NCBI GenBank assembly: GCA_023460875.1
Contig: JAEWOQ010000465.1
Coordinates: forward strand, 1-39,575
DNA: 39,575 nt
Direction of reading: 5' to 3'
From: Pseudomonadota bacterium
Lineage (GTDB): Bacteria; Myxococcota_A; Polyangia; Polyangiales; Polyangiaceae
The first letter of the stretch is position 1; each line of letters begins with the position of its first letter. The notes under the pieces were generated by a model. The model was not told the DNA's origin. It saw only the letters and a program-made list of their open reading frames with translations, and did no database searches. Below, piece after piece: positions 7,036 through 14,796 of the stretch. The position numbers and the translations under genes are program-made.

Positions 7036-8291
7036 GGGGTTCGACCTCCGAAGCGGAACACCCCTGACAGGCCCACCACCGTGGCGGAGCCCACTTGGGC
7101 CTCAGCCCGCGCTCCGAGGTGCTCTGTAAAGTAGTAGAGCGCGTCGAGCCCGAAATGACCCAACACGCCGCTGATGAGCCCCGGCAGGAGGAGGCCCGCC
7201 GCGAAGTCGTCGTGCCGGTGATCGTAGTAGGCGCGCACGTAGCCTCCCGTCGGACGTCGATCGCCCAGGAACATCCCGAAACCGAAGCCGCCGAGGAGGA
7301 GCGTGAAGCTCTTCGAGCCGTGGGCGCCGGGGCCGAAGTCGTACAGCTGGTTGGCCGCCCCCACCTCGAAATCCATGAAGGCACCGGCCAGGAACGGATC
7401 GTAGGTGGCGAGATCCCAACGGGCCCGCAGCGAGCTCTCGAAGGTCGTGAGCTGGAACTCGTCCCGTGGGAAGCGGTGGTTCGTCACGGCGACCTCCGCC
7501 TCCAGAAAGTTGCCATCCGTGCGGGCGCTGCCCGGGCGGGGCCCGAAGAAGCGGTAGGCCAGCTCCGTCCGGAAGCGCTGGTTGGCGTCGTTCGGTGAGG
7601 ACCACAGAGACGGCGAGAGACGCCAGCGGTCCAGGCGCGCGTGCAGGCGATTCACCACGAAATGTCGGTAATCGAACTGCGGATCGAAGACGTGTCGGTA
7701 GCCGATCTCGGCCTCGAGGCGCGGCGCCCAGCCCGGATCGAACCCGAGCCCGCCCGTAGGGGCGAGCACCGAGTACATGTCCGCCAACGCCGACGAGCTG
7801 AACAGACCAGCGCCCACCATCGTCACCGCAGCGGCGGGCCCGACGAAATCCCGCGCGGCCCCCGTCCCCGCGAGCACGGAGCCGCCCGCGGCCAGCAGCG
7901 CGAGCCCCACCCCCTCGAGGAGCAGCAGGCGCAGCGCCGTGTCCTTGCGCCCCAGCACGAAGCTGCCGGAGCCATGGATCACCAAGCCGGGCACGATCGC
8001 CGCGCCGAACGCCAACGCGCGCTCCCCGCTGCTCGGGTTCACGGAGGGGCCGCCCCTCGATGTCCCGAAGGCGTCATACGCGACGGAGCTCGTCCCCAGC
8101 TGGGCGAACGCGACGTCGTCCAGCAGCCAGGCTCGCCCTACAGGGGCCGCGAAAGGAGCGTCGAGCGCCTCCGCGCCGCGAGCCGGGCCGGGGCTCAGCA
8201 GGAGCAGGGCGCACAACCCCCCGACGGCTACACCACGCCGATCCGTCCGGCGCGGTGTCCCACGCTCTCGTCGCTCTCGTTCCAGCCCCAT
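7032..8291 (-). CDS. Probable outer-membrane protein, unknown function
   Basis: 419 residues. The basic start (MGLERERRERGTPRRTDRR) is followed by a hydrophobic core GVAVGGLCALLLLSPG and an ARGAEA cleavage-like site, i.e. a signal peptide. The second half alternates aromatic and polar residues in short strands (FRTELAYRFFG, FLEAEVAVTNH, SFTLLLGGFGFGMFLG, GYVRAYYDHRHDDF) and ends in FRFGGRTP, consistent with a beta barrel or surface beta sheet. The middle (about residues 115-165) has two hydrophobic helical segments. No named family is recognised. It lies 82 bp downstream of hmgA and overlaps the metallophosphoesterase gene, so it may close the same transcript, but a link to tyrosine catabolism is not evident. 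Confidence 0.7.
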   Translation of the reverse strand: MGLERERRERGTPRRTDRRGVAVGGLCALLLLSPGPARGAEALDAPFAAPVGRAWLLDDVAFAQLGTSSVAYDAFGTSRGGPSVNPSSGERALAFGAAIVPGLVIHGSGSFVLGRKDTALRLLLLEGVGLALLAAGGSVLAGTGAARDFVGPAAAVTMVGAGLFSSSALADMYSVLAPTGGLGFDPGWAPRLEAEIGYRHVFDPQFDYRHFVVNRLHARLDRWRLSPSLWSSPNDANQRFRTELAYRFFGPRPGSARTDGNFLEAEVAVTNHRFPRDEFQLTTFESSLRARWDLATYDPFLAGAFMDFEVGAANQLYDFGPGAHGSKSFTLLLGGFGFGMFLGDRRPTGGYVRAYYDHRHDDFAAGLLLPGLISGVLGHFGLDALYYFTEHLGARAEAQVGSATVVGLSGVFRFGGRTP

Positions 8292-8373
8292 GTCGTGAAC
8301 GTCGCGGCGACTGGCCCGCCAACGCCGTCCTCTTTCATCACGGCTCGCGCACCTTCGTCAACGGCGCGGCCCC

Positions 8374-9585
8374 TCAGACGAAGCTCTGGTGATAGTCCCT
8401 GTCCTCCACGGCGACCGCGTGAGCAGCGACTCGCAGCGGCTCCGCGCAGTCGAGCATGACCGCGAGCTCGTCCGTGGCCCCCGGGCGCCCCGCTCGGCGC
8501 CCTCGCTCCGCCTCGTCCGCGCTCGACTCGTACTTCCCCGAGTGCGGTCCGTGAGCGATCCCAGCGGGGTGCAAGGACAGGCTGGCCTCCCCGACCCCGC
8601 GCCGGGAGCCAAACTCGCCCCGCGCATAAAAGATCACCTCGTCGACGTCGACGGAGCTGTGGGGATAGGGACAGGGGATCGCTCCGGCGCCGAAATCGAG
8701 CAAGCGCGGCACGAAGCTGCAGACGAGGGCGCCCCGCGTCGCGAAGGTGCCGTGGATGGTCGGCGGTAAGTGGACGCGCCCCACCTTGGGCTGAAAGTCG
8801 TGGATCGAGAACGCCCACGGGTACAGGGCGCCGTCCCACCCCACCACGTCCAGGGGCGAGTGGGCGAGCTCGAACCCATGCAGGCGCCGGTCCCGCTGTA
8901 CCACGAGGGTGCGCAGCCCCTCGTCTCGAGGCCCAACGAAGCGCGGCCCCCGAAAATCGCGATGACCGTAGGGCGCGTCCATACGGAGCTGGCCCACGGG
9001 GTTCCTGTATTGACTCGGCACCTCGACGGGCGCGGCGCACTCCACGAGCAGCCACAGCTGTTCTCCGGCACAGATCTCGAGCCGATGGATGATGCCCCGC
9101 GGGATGCACAAATAGTCCCCCGCGGTGAACTCGAGCTCCCCCAACACCGAGTGCAGCACCCCGCCCCCTCGGTGCACGAAATAGAGCTCGTCGGCGTCCC
9201 CGTTCACGCTGTAAGCGTCGAGGGAGGCGCTCGGGCGCAGGAGCGACACCACGACGTCGCGGTTGAAGAGCAGCGGCCGGCGCGCGCGGAGCGGATCGCC
9301 CGCGCTCCGTACTCGAGCGCCAAGAAAGTGACGGCGAAGCAGGGGAGCGCTCGCCTCTGCAGGGATGAGGGCGAGCGCGTCGCGCTGCTCCGCCTCCTCC
9401 CAGCCGAGGGGCGCGAGGGAGGTCGGCAGCGCCGTGTGCGGGCGGTGCTCATGGTAGAGGATGGTGAACGGGCCATCGAAGCCGCGCCGGGTGATGCACT
9501 CCTCGTGGCGGAGCGCCCCCCCTGGATCTCGCAGCTGGGTGTGCGCCTTGGCCGGCAGGGTGCCCGCCCAACGTCGCTCGATCAC
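8374..9585 (-). CDS. hmgA: Homogentisate 1,2-dioxygenase
   Basis: 403 residues. It opens the aromatic ring of homogentisate to give maleylacetoacetate, in the cytoplasm, using non-haem Fe(II). The N-terminal cupin-like half includes DADELYFVHRGGGVLHSVLGEL-type residues and GDYLCIPRGIIHRLE. The C-terminal half carries the likely iron ligands in PYPHSSVDVDEVIFY and SLHPAGIAHGPHSGKYE, matching the family's H-x(n)-E and HGPD-type motifs. It is somewhat shorter than the roughly 430-445 residues of the classical enzyme, as in compact bacterial versions. The start overlaps the stop of hpd by 4 nt. Maleylacetoacetate isomerase, the next enzyme, is not in the window. Confidence 0.9.
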   Translation of the reverse strand: MIERRWAGTLPAKAHTQLRDPGGALRHEECITRRGFDGPFTILYHEHRPHTALPTSLAPLGWEEAEQRDALALIPAEASAPLLRRHFLGARVRSAGDPLRARRPLLFNRDVVVSLLRPSASLDAYSVNGDADELYFVHRGGGVLHSVLGELEFTAGDYLCIPRGIIHRLEICAGEQLWLLVECAAPVEVPSQYRNPVGQLRMDAPYGHRDFRGPRFVGPRDEGLRTLVVQRDRRLHGFELAHSPLDVVGWDGALYPWAFSIHDFQPKVGRVHLPPTIHGTFATRGALVCSFVPRLLDFGAGAIPCPYPHSSVDVDEVIFYARGEFGSRRGVGEASLSLHPAGIAHGPHSGKYESSADEAERGRRAGRPGATDELAVMLDCAEPLRVAAHAVAVEDRDYHQSFV

Positions 9586-10772
9586 CGCTCGCCCTTCGTC
9601 GCGCCGCGCTGCCCTCGCTCGATGCTCTCGAACAGCGCGCGGAAGTTGCCGGCGCCGAAGCCTTGGTCGCCCTTGCGCTGGATGAGCTCGTAGAAGAAGG
9701 GCCCCGCCTCCGCGTCACGATAGAGCCCCGCGGAGTCCTTCAGGAAGATCTGGAGGAGGTAGGAGTCACGGCCATCGCCGTCTACGAGCACGCCGAGCTC
9801 TCGCAGCTCGTCGATGGGCTCCTCGAGCTCGACGCCCAGCGCCGCGAGCCGCCGCGGTAGCAGCTCGTAGTAGGCCGCCGGCGTCGGCATGAACTCCACG
9901 CCGCGCGCGCGGAGCCCGCGCACGCAATCCAGGATATCGCTCACGTGCAAGGCCACGTGCTGCACCCCATCCCCACGGTTCTCCTCGTGGAACACGTTGA
10001 TCTGTGAGTCCTTGAAATGCGGCCGATAAGGCTCATTGTTCGCGAACTTCACCCCCGAGCGTGGGTCCCACATCACCACTGAGCGCAACCCCGAGCCGCT
10101 CTCGCCGGGCTCTCCGTGCACGTCGTCCGTATGGAACTGGACGTCCCAGAACCGCTCGAAGCCGAGGACGTGCTCGAGCCACAGTAACGCCGGGCTCATG
10201 GTGGCGAAGTTCGAGGTGACGTGATCGAAGCGCCCGACCCCGAACCCGTTCTTGCCGCCCCGCGGCGCCTCGTAGGGCGCGAACCCAGGGAACAGCGGCG
10301 CGTCCCCGCGACGCTCCTGGAAGCGAAAGGTCGTGTCGCCGAAGGGCGTGGTGATGACGAACGTCTTGATGAGCCCGCCTGGTGTCTCGAAGACCTGCAC
10401 CGCCTGCACGGGGGTCCCCCCGCGTCCATCGAGCAGCGCGAAGGCGCGCTCGGCGTCCTCCACCCGGAACACGATGCTGCCCACGCCGTCCGGGTGAAGC
10501 CGCAGGTAGCGCCAGGCGCGGCCCCCCTCACCCTCCGGCGTCGAACACACCACCACGCACTCTCCAGCGCGGAACGCGACGGATCGCTGGCGTCCCCCCT
10601 CGCGCAAGCCGGGCGAGCTCTCCCCCAGCTCCTCGAAATCGAGGCGCTCCACGTAGAAGCGGCGCGCGCGCTCCAGATCACGGACGTAGTAGTGCACCGC
10701 CTCGATCCCCAAGATGCCGAGATCGGACCCCCGCGGCTCCGGCCTCGCCCGTTCCACTGCGTCCTTGGCCAT
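9582..10772 (-). CDS. hpd: 4-hydroxyphenylpyruvate dioxygenase
   Basis: 396 residues. It converts 4-hydroxyphenylpyruvate to homogentisate, the step before HmgA. Two vicinal-oxygen-chelate domains are seen: the N-terminal one (GIEAVHYYVRDLERARRFY) and the catalytic one. The Fe(II) triad is supported by FDHVTSNF, VQHVALH and FFYELIQRKG. The C-terminal GDQGFGAGNFRALFESIE is the diagnostic lid helix. 4-hydroxymandelate synthase is a close relative, but overlap with hmgA and the neighbouring FAH-family gene favour HPPD. It lies 54 bp downstream of the hydrolase gene in a leftward run. Confidence 0.95.
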   Translation of the reverse strand: MAKDAVERARPEPRGSDLGILGIEAVHYYVRDLERARRFYVERLDFEELGESSPGLREGGRQRSVAFRAGECVVVCSTPEGEGGRAWRYLRLHPDGVGSIVFRVEDAERAFALLDGRGGTPVQAVQVFETPGGLIKTFVITTPFGDTTFRFQERRGDAPLFPGFAPYEAPRGGKNGFGVGRFDHVTSNFATMSPALLWLEHVLGFERFWDVQFHTDDVHGEPGESGSGLRSVVMWDPRSGVKFANNEPYRPHFKDSQINVFHEENRGDGVQHVALHVSDILDCVRGLRARGVEFMPTPAAYYELLPRRLAALGVELEEPIDELRELGVLVDGDGRDSYLLQIFLKDSAGLYRDAEAGPFFYELIQRKGDQGFGAGNFRALFESIERGQRGATKGER

Positions 10773-10826
10773 CTATCGATGATCGCACCCCCAGCGCCCC
10801 TCCTCAAGCGGCGCGCGCCGCGGGCG

Positions 10827-11804
10827 TCAAACGGCGACGACCTGCTGCTCGATGGCGCCGAAGACGCTGCGCCCCGCGGCGTCCAGCACCTCGATGCGCA
10901 CCCGATCTCCTGGCTGCAGGAAGGGTGTGACAGCGGCGCCCGTCTCGAGGAGCTCGCGGGTGCGGCGCTCCGCCAGACAGGAGACGCCGCGGCGAGGGTC
11001 ACTGTTCGACACCGTTCCTCCGCCGAGGATCGTCCCGGCGGTCAGGTCACGTGTCCGCGTGACGTGCTCGATCAGCTCAAAGAACGAGAAGTGCATCTCC
11101 GCGCCTGCGTCCGGCTCGCCGCACCAGGCGCCGTTCACGAAGGAGCGCAGCGGGAGATGGACGCGGCCATCCCGCCACGCCTCGCCTAGCTCGTCGGGCG
11201 TGACGGCGAAGGGCGCGAAGGCCGTGGCCGGCTTCGACACGAAGAACCCGAAGCCCTTCGCGAGCTCCTGCGGCACCAAGTTGCGGAGCGTCACGTCGTT
11301 GACGAGCACCAGGAGCCGTACCTGCGCCGCCGCGCTCGCCGCCCGGGTGCCGCGCTCCGTGTCGCCGAGGATCACCGCCAGCTCCGCCTCATAGTCCAGA
11401 CCCCAGTCGGGATCCGCGAGGGGGAGCTCGTCCCGCGGCCCCAGGAGCTGACCCGAGCCGCCCTGGTAGACGAGCGGATCCGTGAGCAGCTCCGGCGGCA
11501 ACTCGGCCCCGCGAGCGCGACGCACGAGCACCATGTGGTTCAGGTACGCGGACCCGTCGATCCACTCGTAGGCGCGCGGCAACGGAGAAGCCCACTCCTC
11601 CCCCGCGCACGGTCGATCGGCGACTCGGCCTTCGTCGAGCTCGCGGGCCCGGCGTCGCAGCAGGGGCTCGGCGCGCGACCAGTCATCCAGAGCCCCTTGC
11701 AGGTGCGGGGCGATGTCCCGGGCGGAGCTCCAGCGCTGCCCGTCGGGAGAGATCACGACGAGCTCTCCGTCGCGAGTGCCGTCCCTGCGCGTCGCGAGCC
11801 GCAG
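10827..11804 (-). CDS. Fumarylacetoacetate hydrolase family protein
   Basis: About 325 residues if it starts at the CTG at 11804-11802; the first ordinary start is GTG at 11756. The 16 residues between read LRLATRRDGTRDGELV, which matches the conserved N-terminus of the family (MKLATLKxGxRDGxLVVVS), and the frame has no ATG, GTG or TTG there. AAGGGGGG lies 3 nt before the CTG. The catalytic domain shows LDYEAELAVILG (metal ligands), LVNDVTLRNL, GFGFFVSKPATAFAPF and ILGGGTVSNSDP. Given hpd and hmgA next to it, it probably splits fumarylacetoacetate into fumarate and acetoacetate, the last step of tyrosine breakdown. Its start is 18 nt after the preceding stop, so translation is probably coupled. 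Confidence 0.88.
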   Translation of the reverse strand: MRLATRRDGTRDGELVVISPDGQRWSSARDIAPHLQGALDDWSRAEPLLRRRARELDEGRVADRPCAGEEWASPLPRAYEWIDGSAYLNHMVLVRRARGAELPPELLTDPLVYQGGSGQLLGPRDELPLADPDWGLDYEAELAVILGDTERGTRAASAAAQVRLLVLVNDVTLRNLVPQELAKGFGFFVSKPATAFAPFAVTPDELGEAWRDGRVHLPLRSFVNGAWCGEPDAGAEMHFSFFELIEHVTRTRDLTAGTILGGGTVSNSDPRRGVSCLAERRTRELLETGAAVTPFLQPGDRVRIEVLDAAGRSVFGAIEQQVVAV

Positions 11805-11821
11805 ATGCCCCCCTTGGCCCT

Positions 11822-12565
11822 TCAGCCGCCGAGGGAGAGGCTCTCGTCGAGGAGAGCCGCGAACCCGCTGGGGCGCTCGCCGCGATGAGCTTCGATGAAC
11901 TCGACGACGTTGGTGGAGATCAGCGGTCGGGTCACGACCTCTGCCCGCACCTCGCCGAGCCGCACCCGCTCCAGCTCTTCCCGAGCGTTCGGCGGCGGCG
12001 CCAGGTGCTCTCCGTAGCTGCCCGCGGAGGGGAGCTCGGCTTCGAGGAACGAAGCGTCCGCGGCGCGCTCCCGCAGCGGCTCGTTCAGGGGCTCGTCCAG
12101 CTCGAAGTCGGCGCGCGGCCCCTCCTCGAGCGGCACCGTCTGTCCGAGCTGCTCCGTCGTCGGCACCTCGAGCTGGGCGGCTTCCCTCCTCCGCCCGAGG
12201 TCGGCCGCGGCGACTGGCTCAGGGCCAGACTCGGGGGGGATGGTCTTCGGCTCGAGGCGATCGGCGGCGCCCGCCAACGCCTCGTCCATGCTCGCAGCGA
12301 CGCGTCGACTGGACGCCGGCTTCTCGTCGGGCTCTCCCGGTCCCGCTTCCAATCCCTGGACGCCCGCGAGCACGGGCTCATCGAGCTCCAGCAGCGGCGC
12401 GTCGTCGAGGAGCTCCGCCCGGCCGAGCTCCTCGTCGGCTTCGACACCGGGGCTCGTGGCGAGGCGCGTGGCGGACACGTGACGACGCTGGGGTCGTGGA
12501 GCGGCCGCGTTGCGGCGCACTCGCTGGAGCAATCCCTCGAGCTTGGTCAACGTCTCGGTGTTCAC
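11822..12565 (-). CDS. Acidic, probably disordered protein of unknown function
   Basis: 247 residues, rich in Glu, Leu, Pro and Ala, with few aromatic residues. The N-terminus (TETLTKLEGLLQRVRRNAAAPRP) looks like one basic amphipathic helix. The middle has short acidic motifs separated by linkers (LLELDEP, EQLGQTVPLEEG, FELDEPLNEPL). The C-terminus (VVTRPLISTNVVEFIEAHR and FAALLDESLSLGG) may form a small folded tail. This layout suits a flexible adaptor with a folded docking segment at each end. It overlaps the upstream gene at 12562 by 4 nt and leads directly into the FAH-family gene. No family is recognised. Confidence 0.65.
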   Translation of the reverse strand: MNTETLTKLEGLLQRVRRNAAAPRPQRRHVSATRLATSPGVEADEELGRAELLDDAPLLELDEPVLAGVQGLEAGPGEPDEKPASSRRVAASMDEALAGAADRLEPKTIPPESGPEPVAAADLGRRREAAQLEVPTTEQLGQTVPLEEGPRADFELDEPLNEPLRERAADASFLEAELPSAGSYGEHLAPPPNAREELERVRLGEVRAEVVTRPLISTNVVEFIEAHRGERPSGFAALLDESLSLGG

Positions 12566-13110
12566 GCGTCACCTCGCCCGCGGTGGAGTCGTTCCAGGAC
12601 CTCGCTCCAGGAAGCCCCCTGGTCGAGCCAAGCCCGCGCCTGCTCTCCGGCGCGCTGGTTTAGGACGGCGAAGCGGAGAGGCTCGCCCCCCATGGCCACC
12701 GCCACGACCTCACGCCCGAGCGCTCGGAGCAGCGCCCCCTCGAGGAGAGATCCCACGAGCTCTTCGGCGCCCGGGGGTGCTCCCGCCACAGCGACCACCA
12801 GCGCCTTGCCCCAGCGCTCGAAGCTCAGGTTGCCGAGCCCCAAGAGGGCCAGCTCACCCCCGAGGTGCTCTACCCAGACCTCCGCCCCGGCGTCCTTCGC
12901 CGAGTCGCCCAGGCGCCGCTGCACTCGCCGGCCCACCTCGCTGCCGAGGCCCTGCCCGAAATCGCGGCGCACGTCAGGTCCCGCGCCTGCCCAGAGGCGG
13001 AGCAGCGCGTCGGCGGGAACGTTGAGGCGGCCAATGCCCTCCTCGTCGCGGAGCTGACCTTGCGCGAGGTCGAACACCACGGCGCGGGTTGGATCGAAGC
13101 GGGGTATCAT
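12562..13110 (-). CDS. Small globular protein, possibly V4R-like, unknown function
   Basis: 182 residues. The composition suggests a mixed alpha/beta fold. The segment GSEVGRRVQRRL, AEVWVEHLGGELALLGLGNLS, RWGKALVVAVAGAP, LLEGALLRALG and MGGEPLRFAVLN has the rhythm of V4R/haem-NO-binding-like ligand domains (helix, strand with E..L..G.G, strand, EG-helix). That resemblance is weak and by eye. No signal peptide or membrane segment is seen. It is the first gene of the leftward run and overlaps the disordered-protein gene by 4 nt, so the two products probably act together. Its start codon shares CATG with a possible rightward start at 13109. Confidence 0.6.
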   Translation of the reverse strand: MIPRFDPTRAVVFDLAQGQLRDEEGIGRLNVPADALLRLWAGAGPDVRRDFGQGLGSEVGRRVQRRLGDSAKDAGAEVWVEHLGGELALLGLGNLSFERWGKALVVAVAGAPPGAEELVGSLLEGALLRALGREVVAVAMGGEPLRFAVLNQRAGEQARAWLDQGASWSEVLERLHRGRGDA

Positions 13111-14671
13111 GGTGCAGGAGGATGAACGGCGACGCCGCGGTCAGTATAGGGCCTTGTCGGAGTTCACTGTCAAATTGCTGGAAGCCGTGATCAGCCGTCC
13201 GCCCGGCGCGCCCCAGGTCGTGAGACGCCCTCGACGGCCCACCGCGCGCTGGGTGATCGGGGGCCTCATGCTCTGCTCCTGGGCGGCGGCGCAGGGCGCT
13301 CCCTCGACGACTCCCCGGCGTGAGCCGTCCTTCCTTCTCGGTGGGCCACCTCCCCGGCTCGAGCCGGAAGTCCCCACGGATCCCGCCCTGCCCGCGGGAG
13401 CTCTACGGTGGGAGGTGCCGCGTCCATCCGGGACGACCCGGCTGTGCTCACGTCGCCTCCCCGTGTGCGCTCATGTCCCACTCACCCTGACCCACCTCGA
13501 CGCCGAACCGCCGGCGCTGGCCGGAGCAGCGCTGGAGGCCTTGGAGCTCGCCTACGAGCGCCTGATCCGACTCGAAGGGCTGCCCGCACCTCGAGAAGAC
13601 GGAGGGCGCGGTGGCGGCAGCGAGCTCGATTGGTACGTCGGGCTCGACCAGCGACACCCCCGCCCCGCGCCGCCCGAGTTCCTCGGGGCCGCTGACGAGG
13701 CGGACGTCGACGTGTGGCTCGAGCCCCGCGCGAGCCGCGGCTTCGATCGGGCCGCCGCCTTCTGCGTCGGGGGCGCCGCGCAACTCTCACGATCCGCTCA
13801 CCTTTGCGTCGCTGAGGCCAGCGACGCCGCCCGGGCTCCCGCCCAATCGCCCCACGTGCGCCGCGCCTACGCAGCGCACCTCTGGTGGCGCCTGGGCATC
13901 CCGGAGCCGAGGGACGAGCTCGCCCTCGCCCGCCTCCAAGCGGAGCCAGAACGCGGCGTGCTGTGGCGCATGCGCGACGAGCGCTCCGAGGGCGCGGCGC
14001 TCTGGTTCGAGCACTTGGCCCGGCTCGGGGACGGCGCGGCGCCCCCTTCGCTGCGCTCCAAGGCGCCCACCGCCGCCCTCCAGCTCGCCGCGACCCGCCC
14101 GCCCGCCGGTGCGCTCCGCTGGCACGGGGCACCGGACGTGCTCGACGTCTTGCGCAGCAGCCTCGGGTATTCCCGGGAGCGGGTGGCGCGCCATTGGGAC
14201 GCCTTCGCCCGGAGCCGGTTCGGCGTGGGACGCGGCGCCCTCGACGGCGGCTGGCTCCTTTGGGCGGGCGAGGCGAGCCGCGTGGAGCCTGCCTGGCGGC
14301 TGCGCTCGTCCACCTTGCCCCGAAACCTCGCGCTGCCGCGACCGCTGACGCCCACGGGCTCCTCGTACCTCCTCCTCGAGCTCGATCGTCCCTTGCCGTC
14401 CATCGCGATGCGCGGCACCTGCGAGGCCCCCGTGTCCTACGTCTGGTCGGTGACGCGCTACGACGCCGCCTGGGGGCGGCTGTCGACCCTCCTGGTCCCC
14501 TTTCGAGAACGCCATCCCGTGGTCGAGCAGCGCATCACCGAGCTCGACGGCGCGGCCCACCTCCTGGTCACCGTGACGAACCTGGGGGGCGTCGATCTCG
14601 CGCACCCCTTCGATCCCGATCACGAGCCCTTCGAGCCCCATGGCTGCTCGGTCTACTTCGCCGCCCTCTGA
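13109..14671 (+). CDS. Secreted protein of unknown function
   Basis: Up to 520 residues. The first about 37 residues from the ATG at 13109 are polar. A typical signal peptide begins at the GTG at 13220 (RRPRRPTARWVIGGLMLCSWAAAQG), which is the more likely start, giving 483 residues. The mature protein has many Arg-Glu-Asp surface residues, a possible Cys pair (LCSRRLPVCAHVPL), and a C-terminal half with strand-like segments (SSYLLLELDRPLPSIAMRG, VSYVWSVTRYDAAWGRLSTLL, HLLVTVTNLGG) like a beta-sandwich. No HExxH or other catalytic motif is visible. It is followed 125 bp later by the subtilase and could share its surface location. The family is not recognised. Confidence 0.65.
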   Translation: MVQEDERRRRGQYRALSEFTVKLLEAVISRPPGAPQVVRRPRRPTARWVIGGLMLCSWAAAQGAPSTTPRREPSFLLGGPPPRLEPEVPTDPALPAGALRWEVPRPSGTTRLCSRRLPVCAHVPLTLTHLDAEPPALAGAALEALELAYERLIRLEGLPAPREDGGRGGGSELDWYVGLDQRHPRPAPPEFLGAADEADVDVWLEPRASRGFDRAAAFCVGGAAQLSRSAHLCVAEASDAARAPAQSPHVRRAYAAHLWWRLGIPEPRDELALARLQAEPERGVLWRMRDERSEGAALWFEHLARLGDGAAPPSLRSKAPTAALQLAATRPPAGALRWHGAPDVLDVLRSSLGYSRERVARHWDAFARSRFGVGRGALDGGWLLWAGEASRVEPAWRLRSSTLPRNLALPRPLTPTGSSYLLLELDRPLPSIAMRGTCEAPVSYVWSVTRYDAAWGRLSTLLVPFRERHPVVEQRITELDGAAHLLVTVTNLGGVDLAHPFDPDHEPFEPHGCSVYFAAL

Positions 14672-14726
14672 GCGACGCCCGCGCGACGACGCGCTAGGAT
14701 GCGGCGCGTGACGCGCCCGCCCCGCT

Positions 14727-14754
14727 CGGGGTCACCCCATCGGGGTCACCCCAT
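14727..14754. repeat. Exact 14-bp tandem duplication at the subtilase start
   Basis: CGGGGTCACCCCAT occurs twice head to tail (14727-14740 and 14741-14754). Each copy can also form a small GGGGT/ACCCC-like hairpin. The unit is not a multiple of three. With one copy removed, the GTG at 14708 (and the ATG at 14699) come into frame with the subtilase. Confidence 0.9.
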
Positions 14755-14796
14755 CAACTCGGTCGCCGAACCAGCTCGCGCGGGCCTGCCCTGGGT

